NCBI GenBank assembly: GCA_015059155.1
Contig: SVAX01000007.1
Location: 1,298-55,290, forward strand
Length of the DNA stretch: 53,993 nt
Reading direction: 5' to 3'
Origin: Bacillota bacterium
GTDB taxonomy: Bacteria > Bacillota_I > Bacilli_A > RF39 > UBA660
The translations under genes and the position numbers were made by a program. Below, one piece after another: positions 30,730 through 41,000 of this stretch (the stretch's first letter is position 1; every line of letters starts with the position of its first letter). The notes beneath the pieces are model-generated. The model worked only from the letters and a program-made list of their open reading frames with translations, searched no databases and had not been told where the DNA came from.

Positions 30730-32280
30730 ATGAAAAATGTTAAAGTAAACGAATCATTAGATAATACTAATGCCTTTTTTGATTATTCTTTTGAAACTCT
30801 TGATCTTAATAAAGATATGGAAAAATTATATGAAATAATAGACGATGAAGAAATGCAGGATGAGTTTGAACAAAAAATTAGATTGAGTAAATTAAGGAAT
30901 AAAAATTATGAACGTTATTACAATATAGATATACTAAAATATAAAGACTTACCTCAAGAATTTGAAGATGTAATAGAAGATATTACTAATTTGTATAATT
31001 ATATAGATTCAAAAAAAATATTAAATGGAAATGTTTCTGAATCAAAGTATACTAATCAACTTTTAGATAATATTTATAGAAGAATTAATAGATTAGATAT
31101 GATGGTTAAATCATCTTTAAAACAGTTGACTAAAAGTAATGATGATAAGCAAGCAAGGTTTAGTATAACTTATTTTAATAATTTAGATATAAGTAATGAT
31201 TTAAAAAAAGATTTAATAGAAAAATATAATAATTTAGTTTTATATGGCTCTTTTGTAACAGAAGATATTTACGAAGATATAAAAAGACAATCAAAAAGAG
31301 GAGAATATATAGGTGAAATATTAAAAATACTAAATATAGAAGAAGAGAAGAAAATAAGCTTACAAAAGAAAGATAAGTTAGAAATATTAAATAAAAAGAT
31401 AGATTCAGAAATATTAAAATATAAGGAGCAAATTCAATATTTAGAAGATTTAATGCCTGAAAACAGTAAACATATTGAAGAATTTGAAAATTTTAAAGAT
31501 TTTTGCAACAAATTAATTGCTTACGATGATACAAGTTATGATAATACTAAACAAACTTATGAAATATTAAGCGATGAATTAAGATTTAAGGCGCATATAA
31601 CTAATTTTGAAGAATTATTTGTTCAAGAAATAATAGATAAACAAAAAGAACAAGAATTTATTTATACAAAAGTAGGTATAAAAAATTTAAGAAAATCTTT
31701 AGATTATATAACTGCTAATTATATGGATAAATTAGATGAAGAATGTAAAAATATAATAGGATATATCTTTGATAAATTAAATGGTGGAAATTATGATTTA
31801 TCAGAGTTAAATAAAGCTTTAGGCTTAGTAGTAAGAGGTATATGGAATACAACTATAACAGATGTATATAAATTTAATCCTAATGAAGATTATAGTTTTA
31901 TCTGCGCTAATAATCAGTTTATAGACGCTAAGTATCAGACTATATTAATAACAAAAAAAGAAATAAATAGAGTAGATGATTATGAAGATTATCAAATAGG
32001 ATTTATATGCGGATATAATGATAATATAATGTATATCACAGAAAATGAGGATATAATGAGTGTTACTGATAATGATGATATGTCTAATCTAAAAACCCCA
32101 TTACAATTAGAACAAGAATTTATGAATTTTAAAGTTTGTAATAGAATAGCTCTTAATGGGTTTAAAACAAAGATAGAGGCTGTTTATTATATAAATGATG
32201 GTGATATGGATAAATATATGAAGGCTATAGAATTAGCTAATTCATACAAATTACCTCTAATAGAATTAAAAAAGGATTAA
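30730..32280 (+). CDS. Uncharacterised acidic, coiled-coil-rich protein, 516 aa
   Basis: Long intact ORF with RBS AGAGGTG; no recognised family. Confidence 0.6.
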   Translation: MKNVKVNESLDNTNAFFDYSFETLDLNKDMEKLYEIIDDEEMQDEFEQKIRLSKLRNKNYERYYNIDILKYKDLPQEFEDVIEDITNLYNYIDSKKILNGNVSESKYTNQLLDNIYRRINRLDMMVKSSLKQLTKSNDDKQARFSITYFNNLDISNDLKKDLIEKYNNLVLYGSFVTEDIYEDIKRQSKRGEYIGEILKILNIEEEKKISLQKKDKLEILNKKIDSEILKYKEQIQYLEDLMPENSKHIEEFENFKDFCNKLIAYDDTSYDNTKQTYEILSDELRFKAHITNFEELFVQEIIDKQKEQEFIYTKVGIKNLRKSLDYITANYMDKLDEECKNIIGYIFDKLNGGNYDLSELNKALGLVVRGIWNTTITDVYKFNPNEDYSFICANNQFIDAKYQTILITKKEINRVDDYEDYQIGFICGYNDNIMYITENEDIMSVTDNDDMSNLKTPLQLEQEFMNFKVCNRIALNGFKTKIEAVYYINDGDMDKYMKAIELANSYKLPLIELKKD

Positions 32281-32297
32281 TCATTTATCCTTTTTTT
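32267..32297 (+). terminator. Intrinsic terminator
   Basis: AAAAAGGAT-N9-ATCCTTTTTTT. Confidence 0.75.
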
Positions 32298-32363
32298 GCT
32301 TAGTTATTGTTATAAATTAAAAAATAGTATATAATATATTTAGAATAAAGAGAGGCGATAATT

Positions 32364-34724
32364 GTGGAAAAAGTATTAACTGAAGAGATGGCGTTAAAAT
32401 TAGATGCTTTTTTTAGAGCAACTAATTATCTATCTGTAGGACAACTTTATTTATTGGATAATCCATTACTTAAAAGGCCTTTAGATAAAAGTGATATTAA
32501 AAGAAAAATAGTTGGTCATTGGGGAACTATTCCAGGGCAAAACTTTATATATACACATTTAAATAGAATTATAAAAGAACATGATTTAAATATGATTTAT
32601 GTATCAGGACCAGGTCATGGTGGAAATGCTATTGTTTCTAATGTTTATTTAGAAGGTACTTATTCTGAAGTTTACCCTAATATAACAGAAGATGAAGATG
32701 GAATGAAAAAATTGTTTAAACAATTTTCTTTTCCTGGAGGAATATCTAGTCATGTTGCACCTGAAACACCAGGATCTATAAATGAAGGTGGAGAATTAGG
32801 GTATTCTTTAGCGCATTCTTATGGAGCGGTACTTGATAATCCTGATTTAATAGTTGCGTGTGTAGTTGGAGACGGAGAAGCTGAGACAGGACCTCTTGCA
32901 ACTTCTTGGCAATTAAATAAATTTATAAATCCTAAAACAGATGGTGTTGTACTGCCAATACTTCATTTAAATGGATATAAAATATCTAATCCGACAGTAT
33001 TTTCTAGGATATCTGAACAAGAATTAAAATTCTTCTTTTATGGGTGTGGATATGTGCCTTTAGTTGTTGAAGTTGATGATACTTTGAGTGTTTTTGAAAA
33101 GCACGAGAGAATGGCTAGTACTCTTGAAAAGTGTGTTTCTATGATTAAAGAAATAAAAAAAGATGCACACGAAAGAAATAATACTAATAGACCTTTGTGG
33201 CCTATGATAGTGTTAAAGACACCAAAAGGATGGACAGGACCAAAAGTGGTTGATGGTTTGGAAGTAGAAGGTACTTTTAGAGCGCATCAAGTGCCTATTG
33301 TAGTAACAGAGGATAAGCATGTTAGACAACTAGAAACTTGGATGAGAAGTTATAGACCAGAGGAATTATTTGATGAAAATGGTACTTTAAAAGCAGAATT
33401 AAAGGAATTATGCCCTATAGGTAATAGAAGAATGGGTGCTAATCCAATTGCTAATGGAGGACAACTTTTAAAAGAGCTTAGAATGCCAAATTTTAAAGAC
33501 TATGGTGTAGAAGTTAAATTTCCAGGTAGTGTAGAAACACAAGATATGATGGAACTTGGAAAATTTGTAAGAGATATAATAAAATATAATGAAGATAATA
33601 AAAACTTTAGAGTTTTTGGGCCTGATGAAGCTATGTCCAATAGACTTAAATATATGTTTGAAGAAACTAATAGACAATTTACAGGTATAAAACTTAATAA
33701 TGATGAATTTATTTCATCCGATGGTAGAGTTATAGATACTATGCTTTCAGAACACACTTGTGAAGGTATGTTAGAAGGTTATTTACTTACTGGTAGACAT
33801 GGTTTCTTTAATTCATATGAAGCATTTATAAGAATAGTTGATTCAATGACAAGTCAACATGCTAAATGGCTTAAAGTTACTAGTGAACTACCTTGGAGAC
33901 ATAAAATAGCGTCACTTAATTATGTGTTAACTTCACATGTATGGCAACAAGATCATAATGGATATACACATCAAGACCCAGGCTTTTTAAATCATTTAGT
34001 TACAAAAAAATCTGATATAGTAAGAATGTATTTGCCACCAGATGCGAATTGTTTACTTTCTTGCTTTGATCATTGTATAAGAAGTAAAAATTATATAAAT
34101 GTAATAATTGCATCTAAGCATCCAAGACCACAATGGTTAACAATGGATCAAGCTGTTAAACATTGTACAAATGGTATTGGTATTTGGGATTGGGCAAGTA
34201 ATGATCAAAATGCTGAACCTGATTTAATAATGGCTTGTGCAGGAGATACTCCTACAATAGAGGCTTTAGCTGCTACATCAATTTTAAGAGAAAATTTCCC
34301 TGAAATAAAAATAAGGTTTGTAAATGTAGTTGATTTAATGAGACTTGAATCAAATTCTAAGCATCCACATGGATTAACAGACGCAGATTATAATTCAATT
34401 TTTACTAAAGATAAACCAATCATATTCGCATTTCACGGGTATGCCTCTTTAATACACCAATTAGTATATAATAGAGATAACGAAAATATCCATGTACACG
34501 GATATCAAGAAGAAGGTACTATAACAACACCTTTTGATATGAGGGTTCAAAATAAATTAGATAGATATAATTTAGTTATAGATGCCTTAAAATACTTACC
34601 ACAGTTAGGCAATAGAGGTTCTAGATTGATACAATGGTGTAAGGATAAACTTGTAGAGCACAAACACTATATAAAAGAGTATGGTGAAGACCTACCAGAA
34701 ATTAAAAATTGGAAATGGAAATGA
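32364..34724 (+). CDS. xfp: Xylulose-5-phosphate/fructose-6-phosphate phosphoketolase
   Basis: [50 protein letters not shown], and [15 protein letters not shown]; 786 aa; GTG start. Confidence 0.97.
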   Translation: MEKVLTEEMALKLDAFFRATNYLSVGQLYLLDNPLLKRPLDKSDIKRKIVGHWGTIPGQNFIYTHLNRIIKEHDLNMIYVSGPGHGGNAIVSNVYLEGTYSEVYPNITEDEDGMKKLFKQFSFPGGISSHVAPETPGSINEGGELGYSLAHSYGAVLDNPDLIVACVVGDGEAETGPLATSWQLNKFINPKTDGVVLPILHLNGYKISNPTVFSRISEQELKFFFYGCGYVPLVVEVDDTLSVFEKHERMASTLEKCVSMIKEIKKDAHERNNTNRPLWPMIVLKTPKGWTGPKVVDGLEVEGTFRAHQVPIVVTEDKHVRQLETWMRSYRPEELFDENGTLKAELKELCPIGNRRMGANPIANGGQLLKELRMPNFKDYGVEVKFPGSVETQDMMELGKFVRDIIKYNEDNKNFRVFGPDEAMSNRLKYMFEETNRQFTGIKLNNDEFISSDGRVIDTMLSEHTCEGMLEGYLLTGRHGFFNSYEAFIRIVDSMTSQHAKWLKVTSELPWRHKIASLNYVLTSHVWQQDHNGYTHQDPGFLNHLVTKKSDIVRMYLPPDANCLLSCFDHCIRSKNYINVIIASKHPRPQWLTMDQAVKHCTNGIGIWDWASNDQNAEPDLIMACAGDTPTIEALAATSILRENFPEIKIRFVNVVDLMRLESNSKHPHGLTDADYNSIFTKDKPIIFAFHGYASLIHQLVYNRDNENIHVHGYQEEGTITTPFDMRVQNKLDRYNLVIDALKYLPQLGNRGSRLIQWCKDKLVEHKHYIKEYGEDLPEIKNWKWK

Positions 34725-34742
34725 AAAAATTCCATTTTTTTT
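34713..34742 (+). terminator. Intrinsic terminator after phosphoketolase gene
   Basis: AAATGGAA-N9-TTCCATTT followed by T-run. Confidence 0.75.
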
Positions 34743-34762
34743 ACAAAATTTTAAAAACTGTA

Positions 34763-34791
34763 TTGACAAATCTTCCATAGTCATATAAAAT
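34763..34791 (+). promoter_or_regulatory. Sigma-A-type promoter for the SipW-type locus
   Basis: TTGACA-N17-TAAAAT. Confidence 0.65.
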
Positions 34792-34799
34792 TAATTATA

Positions 34800-34935
34800 G
34801 ACAAGGTGGAGACAGTAATAGGATTAACTTAAACAACATTTAACAAATTTTATTCCTGTGTTCTCCGAGCAATGAAAGCACGAAAATGCCCTCGAATATT
34901 TTAGGACATTCTAGAGTGTTTTCGTGCTTTTTCCT
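34800..34935 (+). promoter_or_regulatory. Structured 5' leader with terminator-like hairpin (candidate attenuator)
   Basis: AAAGCACGAAAA (34875-34886) pairs perfectly with TTTTCGTGCTTT (34919-34930), followed by TTCC. An upstream arm GGAGA...AGGA / TCCT...TCTCC is also visible. Confidence 0.6.
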
Positions 34936-34966
34936 TGTGAATATAGTAGGGAAGGAGGTTAGAATT

Positions 34967-35605
34967 ATGGAAAGAGAAAGAGGATCTAAAGTTTTAGCTA
35001 TCGTTGCTTTATGCGTAGGTGTAGTTGGATTATCTCTAGGTTTTGCTGCATTCTCTAGTAACTTAGTTATTAAATCAAGTGCTACTGTTGAAGCAAACTC
35101 TGGTGAATTCAGCGTTGTTTGGGATGGTACATCTATCGAAAGTTCAGTTGTTGGAACTGCAGTAGCAGGAAATCCATCTGTAACTACTACTCAAATAACT
35201 CAAGGTAATGATACAGTTGATGCTTCAACTATTGGTAATTTATCTGCTGCATTAAAAGCTCCAGGAGATTCAGTAACTTATACTTTCAATGCTAAAAATG
35301 CTGGAAAATATATAGCTTACTTAACAGATGTTAATTTCTTAGCAGGAAAAGAATGTACAGCTGTAACAGGAACAGATCAAGATTTAGTAGATGCTGCTTG
35401 TGAAAATATTAGTTTAACATTAAAAGTTGGTACTGAAACTATTACTTCAACAACTTCAAGTTATACTAACGAAATAGCTATCGGTGGAACTACTCCAGTA
35501 GAAGTAACAATTGCTTATGCTGCAGTTGATGGACAAACTTTAGCTGATGGAGATTTCAACGTATCATTCGGAGATATCCAATTCGTATATAGTTCAGCTA
35601 GATAA
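34967..35605 (+). CDS. SipW-dependent-type secreted protein (TasA/camelysin-like)
   Basis: SKVLAIVALCVGVVGLSLGFAAFSSNLVIKSSATVEANSGEFSV, a TM followed by beta-rich sequence with more C-containing codons typical of high expression; adjacent SipW-type peptidase gene. RBS GAAGGAGG. Confidence 0.65.
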   Translation: MERERGSKVLAIVALCVGVVGLSLGFAAFSSNLVIKSSATVEANSGEFSVVWDGTSIESSVVGTAVAGNPSVTTTQITQGNDTVDASTIGNLSAALKAPGDSVTYTFNAKNAGKYIAYLTDVNFLAGKECTAVTGTDQDLVDAACENISLTLKVGTETITSTTSSYTNEIAIGGTTPVEVTIAYAAVDGQTLADGDFNVSFGDIQFVYSSAR

Positions 35606-35612
35606 TAAATTT

Positions 35613-35656
35613 ATATTAAGGGACAATAACGTTTGTTATTGTTCCCCTTAATATAT
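35613..35656 (+). terminator. Long hairpin between the secreted-protein and signal-peptidase genes
   Basis: ATATTAAGGG-ACAATAAC-GTTT-GTTATTGT-TCCCCTTAATAT, followed by a weak U-tract ATTTT. Confidence 0.75.
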
Positions 35657-35693
35657 TTTAACAAAATTATTTAGAATAAAATGGGAGGAAATT

Positions 35694-36821
35694 ATGAAGA
35701 AAAGTTATAAAAAAATGTTGATTTTTCAAATCATAATTTTCTTGGTATTCTTTTTAAATAGTTTTGTATCAAATATATTAGGGCAATATAATCTTGTTAT
35801 GTTTTTAGTATTGAGTTTAATTGCTTTTAAATTCATATTCGGTTTTGAAAAAGATAGGAATATACATACTAAAGATATAATATTTGATATAATTATAATG
35901 TTACTTGTGTATTTTATATTTATTTACTTGTTAGGAGTATTTATAGATTTTGCTAAGACTGCTAATTATTATAGTTGGTATGGTCTCAAAACATTTATAA
36001 TACCTTTAGTATTCACAATAATCTTAAAAGAAATATTAAGATATATGATGTTAAAGAAATCAGAAGGTAGCAAATTATTACTTACAACATCAATAATCAT
36101 ATTTGTATTTTTAGATGTAACAGAGATAATATATTATACGGTATTTGATTCAAGTTATAATGCTTTTATTTTTGCGGCTCTTTATTTAGTGCCTGCTATA
36201 AGTAATAATATAGTATTTAGTTATATTACACAAAAAGTGGGATATAAGCCAATAATACTATATTTATTAATAACAAGATTATATGTATATTTAGTTCCAA
36301 TAATACCAGATTTAAATGAGTATTTAACTTCTATTGTTGGATTAATTTTACCAATTATTTTGGGAATTAAAGTTCATACTTTCTTTCAAAAAGAAAAAGA
36401 TGAATATATGGAACGAGACTATAAAAAAGGAAATGTTCTATCATTATTAATACCATCTGTGATAACAATTGTTATAGTATATTTTACTTCAGGATATTTT
36501 AAATATCATGCTTTAGCTATAGCTAGTGGTAGTATGAGCCCTACAATAAATAAGGGTGATGTAGTAATAATAGAGAAGCTAGAAGATAATTTTGATGATT
36601 TAGAAGTAGGAATGACGATTGCTTTTGAACATAGCGGTGTTGTTGTTGTTCATAGATTGGTAGATGTTGTAAAGGAAGATGATGAATATTATTTTTACAC
36701 CAAAGGTGATGCAAACGGCTTGAGGGATAACTATGCGGTATATGAAGATATGATTATCGGCATAGTAAGATTTAGAATTCCTTTTGTTGGATTACCAACA
36801 GTGTGGCTAAATGAAATGTAG
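35694..36821 (+). CDS. Polytopic membrane protein with C-terminal SipW-type signal peptidase I domain
   Basis: Several TM segments, then AIASGSMSPTINKGDVVIIEKL and VVVVHRLVDVV (Ser/His-type S26B), TKGDANGLRDNY. Confidence 0.82.
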   Translation: MKKSYKKMLIFQIIIFLVFFLNSFVSNILGQYNLVMFLVLSLIAFKFIFGFEKDRNIHTKDIIFDIIIMLLVYFIFIYLLGVFIDFAKTANYYSWYGLKTFIIPLVFTIILKEILRYMMLKKSEGSKLLLTTSIIIFVFLDVTEIIYYTVFDSSYNAFIFAALYLVPAISNNIVFSYITQKVGYKPIILYLLITRLYVYLVPIIPDLNEYLTSIVGLILPIILGIKVHTFFQKEKDEYMERDYKKGNVLSLLIPSVITIVIVYFTSGYFKYHALAIASGSMSPTINKGDVVIIEKLEDNFDDLEVGMTIAFEHSGVVVVHRLVDVVKEDDEYYFYTKGDANGLRDNYAVYEDMIIGIVRFRIPFVGLPTVWLNEM

Positions 36822-36831
36822 GTGAATAAAA

Positions 36832-37959
36832 ATGGGGAAAGAGAAGAAACGTAGTTTTTTTAGTGAAATCAAAGAAAAAACTAGCAGCATATATATAAGT
36901 TTCAATGCAAGAATTGCTTTATGTGCTTTATCGTTTATAGTTTTAATAGGGTTAAGTTTTTTATTCTTAACCAAAACTTTAAATGTTTCTGAAGAAAAGG
37001 TTTTAACTTATCAGGAAGTTGGATCTTTGGATTATAAAGTTTATTTAAAAGAAAATCAATTCTATGAGACTCCATATTTGGGAAAAAACATGATATATAT
37101 AGCTAGTTTAATTAAAAATATCAATGTAGATTTAAATTATAGATTTATAATAGATAATGTTTCTGATATGGATTTTAGTTATGATATTGTAGGAAATCTA
37201 ATAATTTCTACATCTCAAGGTAATAGTAGATTATATGAAAAAGAATATGTATTAAAATCTAGTAAATTAAATACTAAAGAAGATATGACTATATATAACA
37301 TATCGGATAGCTTTGATATTGATTATGATTATTATAATAATTTAGCTAATAGTTTTAAATCAACTTTTGGAGTGGATGCTACTAGTGAATTACAAGTTTA
37401 TGTTAGAATAAACAAAAAAATTAATAATGAAGAATTTGCTGTTAATTTAAATGATACAAAACAAATGCAGCTATCTATACCTTTAAGTCAAAAAACATTA
37501 GATATAAAAATAAATGATACAGGAATAAATAGTACTAATAGAGCAGTTAACGAATCTGAAACATCAGTTGGAAATGTTGTTTGCGGAATAATAAGTTTGA
37601 TTCTATTTGTAGGATCAGTAGCTGCAATATTAAAAACACTAGAACTATTATTCTTACTTATTCCTAAAAATTCTAAGTATGATAAATATATCAAAAAATT
37701 AATTAATGAATACGATAGATTAATAGTGGAAACACCTACAGAACCTAGATTAGAAAACAAAGAAATAATTGTAATAAAAAGATTTGAAGAATTACTAGAT
37801 GCTAGAGATAATTTAAAAAGACCTATTATGTATCACAATTTAATAAATCATCAAAAGAGTTATTTCTATATAGAAAAAGAAAATACAGTTTATTTATTAA
37901 CTATAAAAGCTGTTGATCTAGAGGATAATGTAAAAAACAAGACTAAAAAGCAAAAATAA
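36832..37959 (+). CDS. Membrane protein of the SipW-type locus (possibly DUF5305-like)
   Basis: N-terminal TM, YQEVGSLDYKVYLKENQFYETPYLGKNMIYIASLIKNINVDLNYRF resembling DUF5305, second TM at GNVVCGIISLILFVGSVAAIL. Confidence 0.5.
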   Translation: MGKEKKRSFFSEIKEKTSSIYISFNARIALCALSFIVLIGLSFLFLTKTLNVSEEKVLTYQEVGSLDYKVYLKENQFYETPYLGKNMIYIASLIKNINVDLNYRFIIDNVSDMDFSYDIVGNLIISTSQGNSRLYEKEYVLKSSKLNTKEDMTIYNISDSFDIDYDYYNNLANSFKSTFGVDATSELQVYVRINKKINNEEFAVNLNDTKQMQLSIPLSQKTLDIKINDTGINSTNRAVNESETSVGNVVCGIISLILFVGSVAAILKTLELLFLLIPKNSKYDKYIKKLINEYDRLIVETPTEPRLENKEIIVIKRFEELLDARDNLKRPIMYHNLINHQKSYFYIEKENTVYLLTIKAVDLEDNVKNKTKKQK

Positions 37960-37961
37960 AA

Positions 37962-37990
37962 AATGTTGAAAAAAATTCAACTTTTTTTGT
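37962..37990 (+). terminator. Intrinsic terminator
   Basis: GTTGAA-N5-TTCAAC followed by TTTTTTT. Confidence 0.6.
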
Positions 37991-38031
37991 GCAAAAATTT
38001 ATTAAATTATATACAAAAAAATATTGAAATA

Positions 38032-38040
38032 TGGTATAAT
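38032..38040 (+). promoter_or_regulatory. Extended -10 promoter candidate upstream of the 1032-aa protein
   Basis: TGGTATAAT (extended -10 TGn-TATAAT); no convincing -35. Confidence 0.4.
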
Positions 38041-38095
38041 TTATTTATGATAGATAAGAAGCTAACCTTTAAGAATAATTGAGGAGGAGAATGGA

Positions 38096-41000
38096 ATGCA
38101 TTTTAAAAAATTTAGAAAAAGAGAAAATAAATTTGTTATACATAAAATGGCTCCATATATAGTATTAACAGTTGTTTTGGGACTAAGTATAGCATATTCA
38201 TCATTTGCATCAAATATGAATCTAGCAGGCTTATTAACTACTGTAAGAATTGAAAAGGATGTAAGAGTAACAGGTGTAAGTGTTGTTGGAGAGGACATGG
38301 AAACTATATGTAATTTAATCTCTGATAACGGTGATGTAGGACTAAGTGTAGGAGATGAATATAGTTGTGAAGTAAAAGAAGATACTTGGTATACGTTCCA
38401 CGTTATTTCTACTAATAATGCATCAGGAGAAATAATAACATCTGGTAGCACAGATACAATAGTCACTTCAGTTAATTTAATGTTAAATAGTAATGTTTAT
38501 TATAAATCTGAAACAAATACAGGATTAGCAACTACTGAAAATTTAGGAACTATAGCTTGGTATTGGGAGAATTCAGAAAAAACATCTTCAAAAGGTCCAG
38601 TAACAGCAATGACATACTTATATAATGCAACAAAAGATTGGACTAATTTAGGAAATATAAATATCAATTATACGGATGCAAGAACATCTTATACAATGAG
38701 TAGCTCTGGAGCAACTACAACTATAACTTCAAGTGATGGAACAGAAACTGCAACTTTTGATAATTTAAAAGCAAGAATGGCTATAAAATCTGAACTAGAT
38801 GCAATTGTAAATAATTTTGATTTTTATTTAGATAATATAACTTTAACTTCAAGTTATGGATATTGGTTACTTAATGGTATTGCTTCTGGAACTAATGCTT
38901 ATGCTTATAGAGTTAATAGTGCTGGAATAGCGACTAATTCATCAAATGTTACTTCACAATTTGGTGTCCGTCCAGTCATAACGGTATATAAGCCAGAAAT
39001 GGAAACTTCTTCAGGAGAATCGTCAACAGGTAATGGAGGAGAAAGTACATATCAGGATTACAATATAAATAACATAAGTTCGGGAATAAGATTACCTGAA
39101 GAAGATTCAAGTGTAACATTTAATGTAGAAATAACTAATATAGGTAATGCAGAAGTTGGAATTGTAGATATAACAGGATTACCTGATAATTTAACATACG
39201 AATTATTAGATTATGAGTTAAAAGAAAGAATATGTGATAGGGATTCTCAATGTAGTTTAGGTATAAAAAAATATATACAAATAGAAGTAAAATATAAAAC
39301 TGATGAAAATGGTAACGCTAGTGCGTATTACGACAAAAATAACACTTATTATGATATTGTACTAGATTTTGATTTTCAACAATTTTATCCTATAGAATAT
39401 ATTAATATAGAAAAATCTCCTTGTGGTCTAGTATTAGGAGATGGTAAAAAAATCGGAGATATAGTTCAATGTGGTACAGAACAATTTTATGTAATGGAAA
39501 ATGATGGAACTAACATAACAATGTTAACTGCAGGTGTTATAAAACCATCTGAAACAGATCCAGGACAATCTAGTAACTTTATGGAAACTGTAGCCTTTTC
39601 ACAGGATTCTTATTGGTATGATTCTACTAATAAAGTATACTTAATCGATAATGATTACTCAAATGAAGAAAAAAGTTATCCATACATATATGGTGAATAT
39701 GAGGGTAACTTAATATATCCGTATGTAAATGCATATGAAGATTATTTAATTAATGACTTAAAGATAGAAAGTGCTAGTGCAACAATAATGAGTTATGAAC
39801 AAGCCGTATCTTTGGGATGTATAGATGATGTTGGTTGTGCTGAAGAAAATGGGGGAAAAGCTCCTAAATGGTTAGCTTATCCAGGTCATTGGTTAGGTTC
39901 TGCTTTAAGGTCAAGTTTATGGAGAATTGGGACATTAAGTGGTTTTAACGCTGGACTCCCTTCTCATAATCAATACTTTAGTATACGTCCTGTTGTAACG
40001 ATAGAGGCTTCAGAAATTGGTAATGAATATCCTTTAGAAGTACTTGGAGGAGAAGATTTAACAATTACTTTTTCTGGTAATGCCCCAAGTGGTGTAATAG
40101 TAAAAATAGGAGATGAAGAAATAACCGATTATACATATTCTAATGGAGTTTTAACAATAGAAAATGTAAATGGTAATGTAGAAATTATAAAAGATGAACC
40201 AATAGTTTTAGCACAATATATAACAGATTTATATAATAATAGTACAACAAAAACAAATAGTTTGGAAGTAGATGGAATAACATATAGTTTAGATACAACA
40301 AACAATTTAATGGACGATAGACTAGGTGGAACAGTATCAAGTGGAGGAAACATAAGATACTATGGAGCAAATCCAAATAACTATGTAGATATAGGAGATA
40401 GAGATTCAAGTGATAATGTAATACTATGGAGAATAATCGGAGTATTTGAAACAAAGTATGCAACAGCTGATAACCCTTGTGATACAGACTCTGATGGAGA
40501 TTTACACTATGATAACTGTGCTACAGATAAACTAGTAAAAATAATAAGAGCAGATTCAATAGGAAACTATAGTTGGGATTACACATCAACTGGAAGTTAT
40601 AAAAATAACTGGAGTACAGCAACATTAAATACAATGTTAAATGGTGCATACTATAATTCAATTACAACAAGTTATTATAATCATAGTACAACAGCAACAA
40701 GTGTAGATTTTACAAGTAATGGATTAAGTGCAAATGCACAAAGCAAAGTAGAAAATGTACTATGGAACCTAGGAAGAACTTCATCTTATGATAGTGCATA
40801 TACAAATGATTGGTATGTATATGAAAGAGGAACAACAAGATATACAAGTGATCCAATAGAATGGGTAGGAAAGATAGGACTCATGTATCCAAGTGATTAT
40901 GGATATGGAGCAGACTTAGGACAATGTAATGCAGTTGTGAGTTCCTATAGCTCAACATCCTGTAAAGAAACCGATTGGATATATAATTCATCAATAGAAA

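Noticed and set aside
33468-40463. - strand ORFs at 33468, 33500, 37488, 38062, 40129, 40185
   Set aside because: Antisense shadows of phosphoketolase, the SipW-locus membrane protein and the 1032-aa protein.
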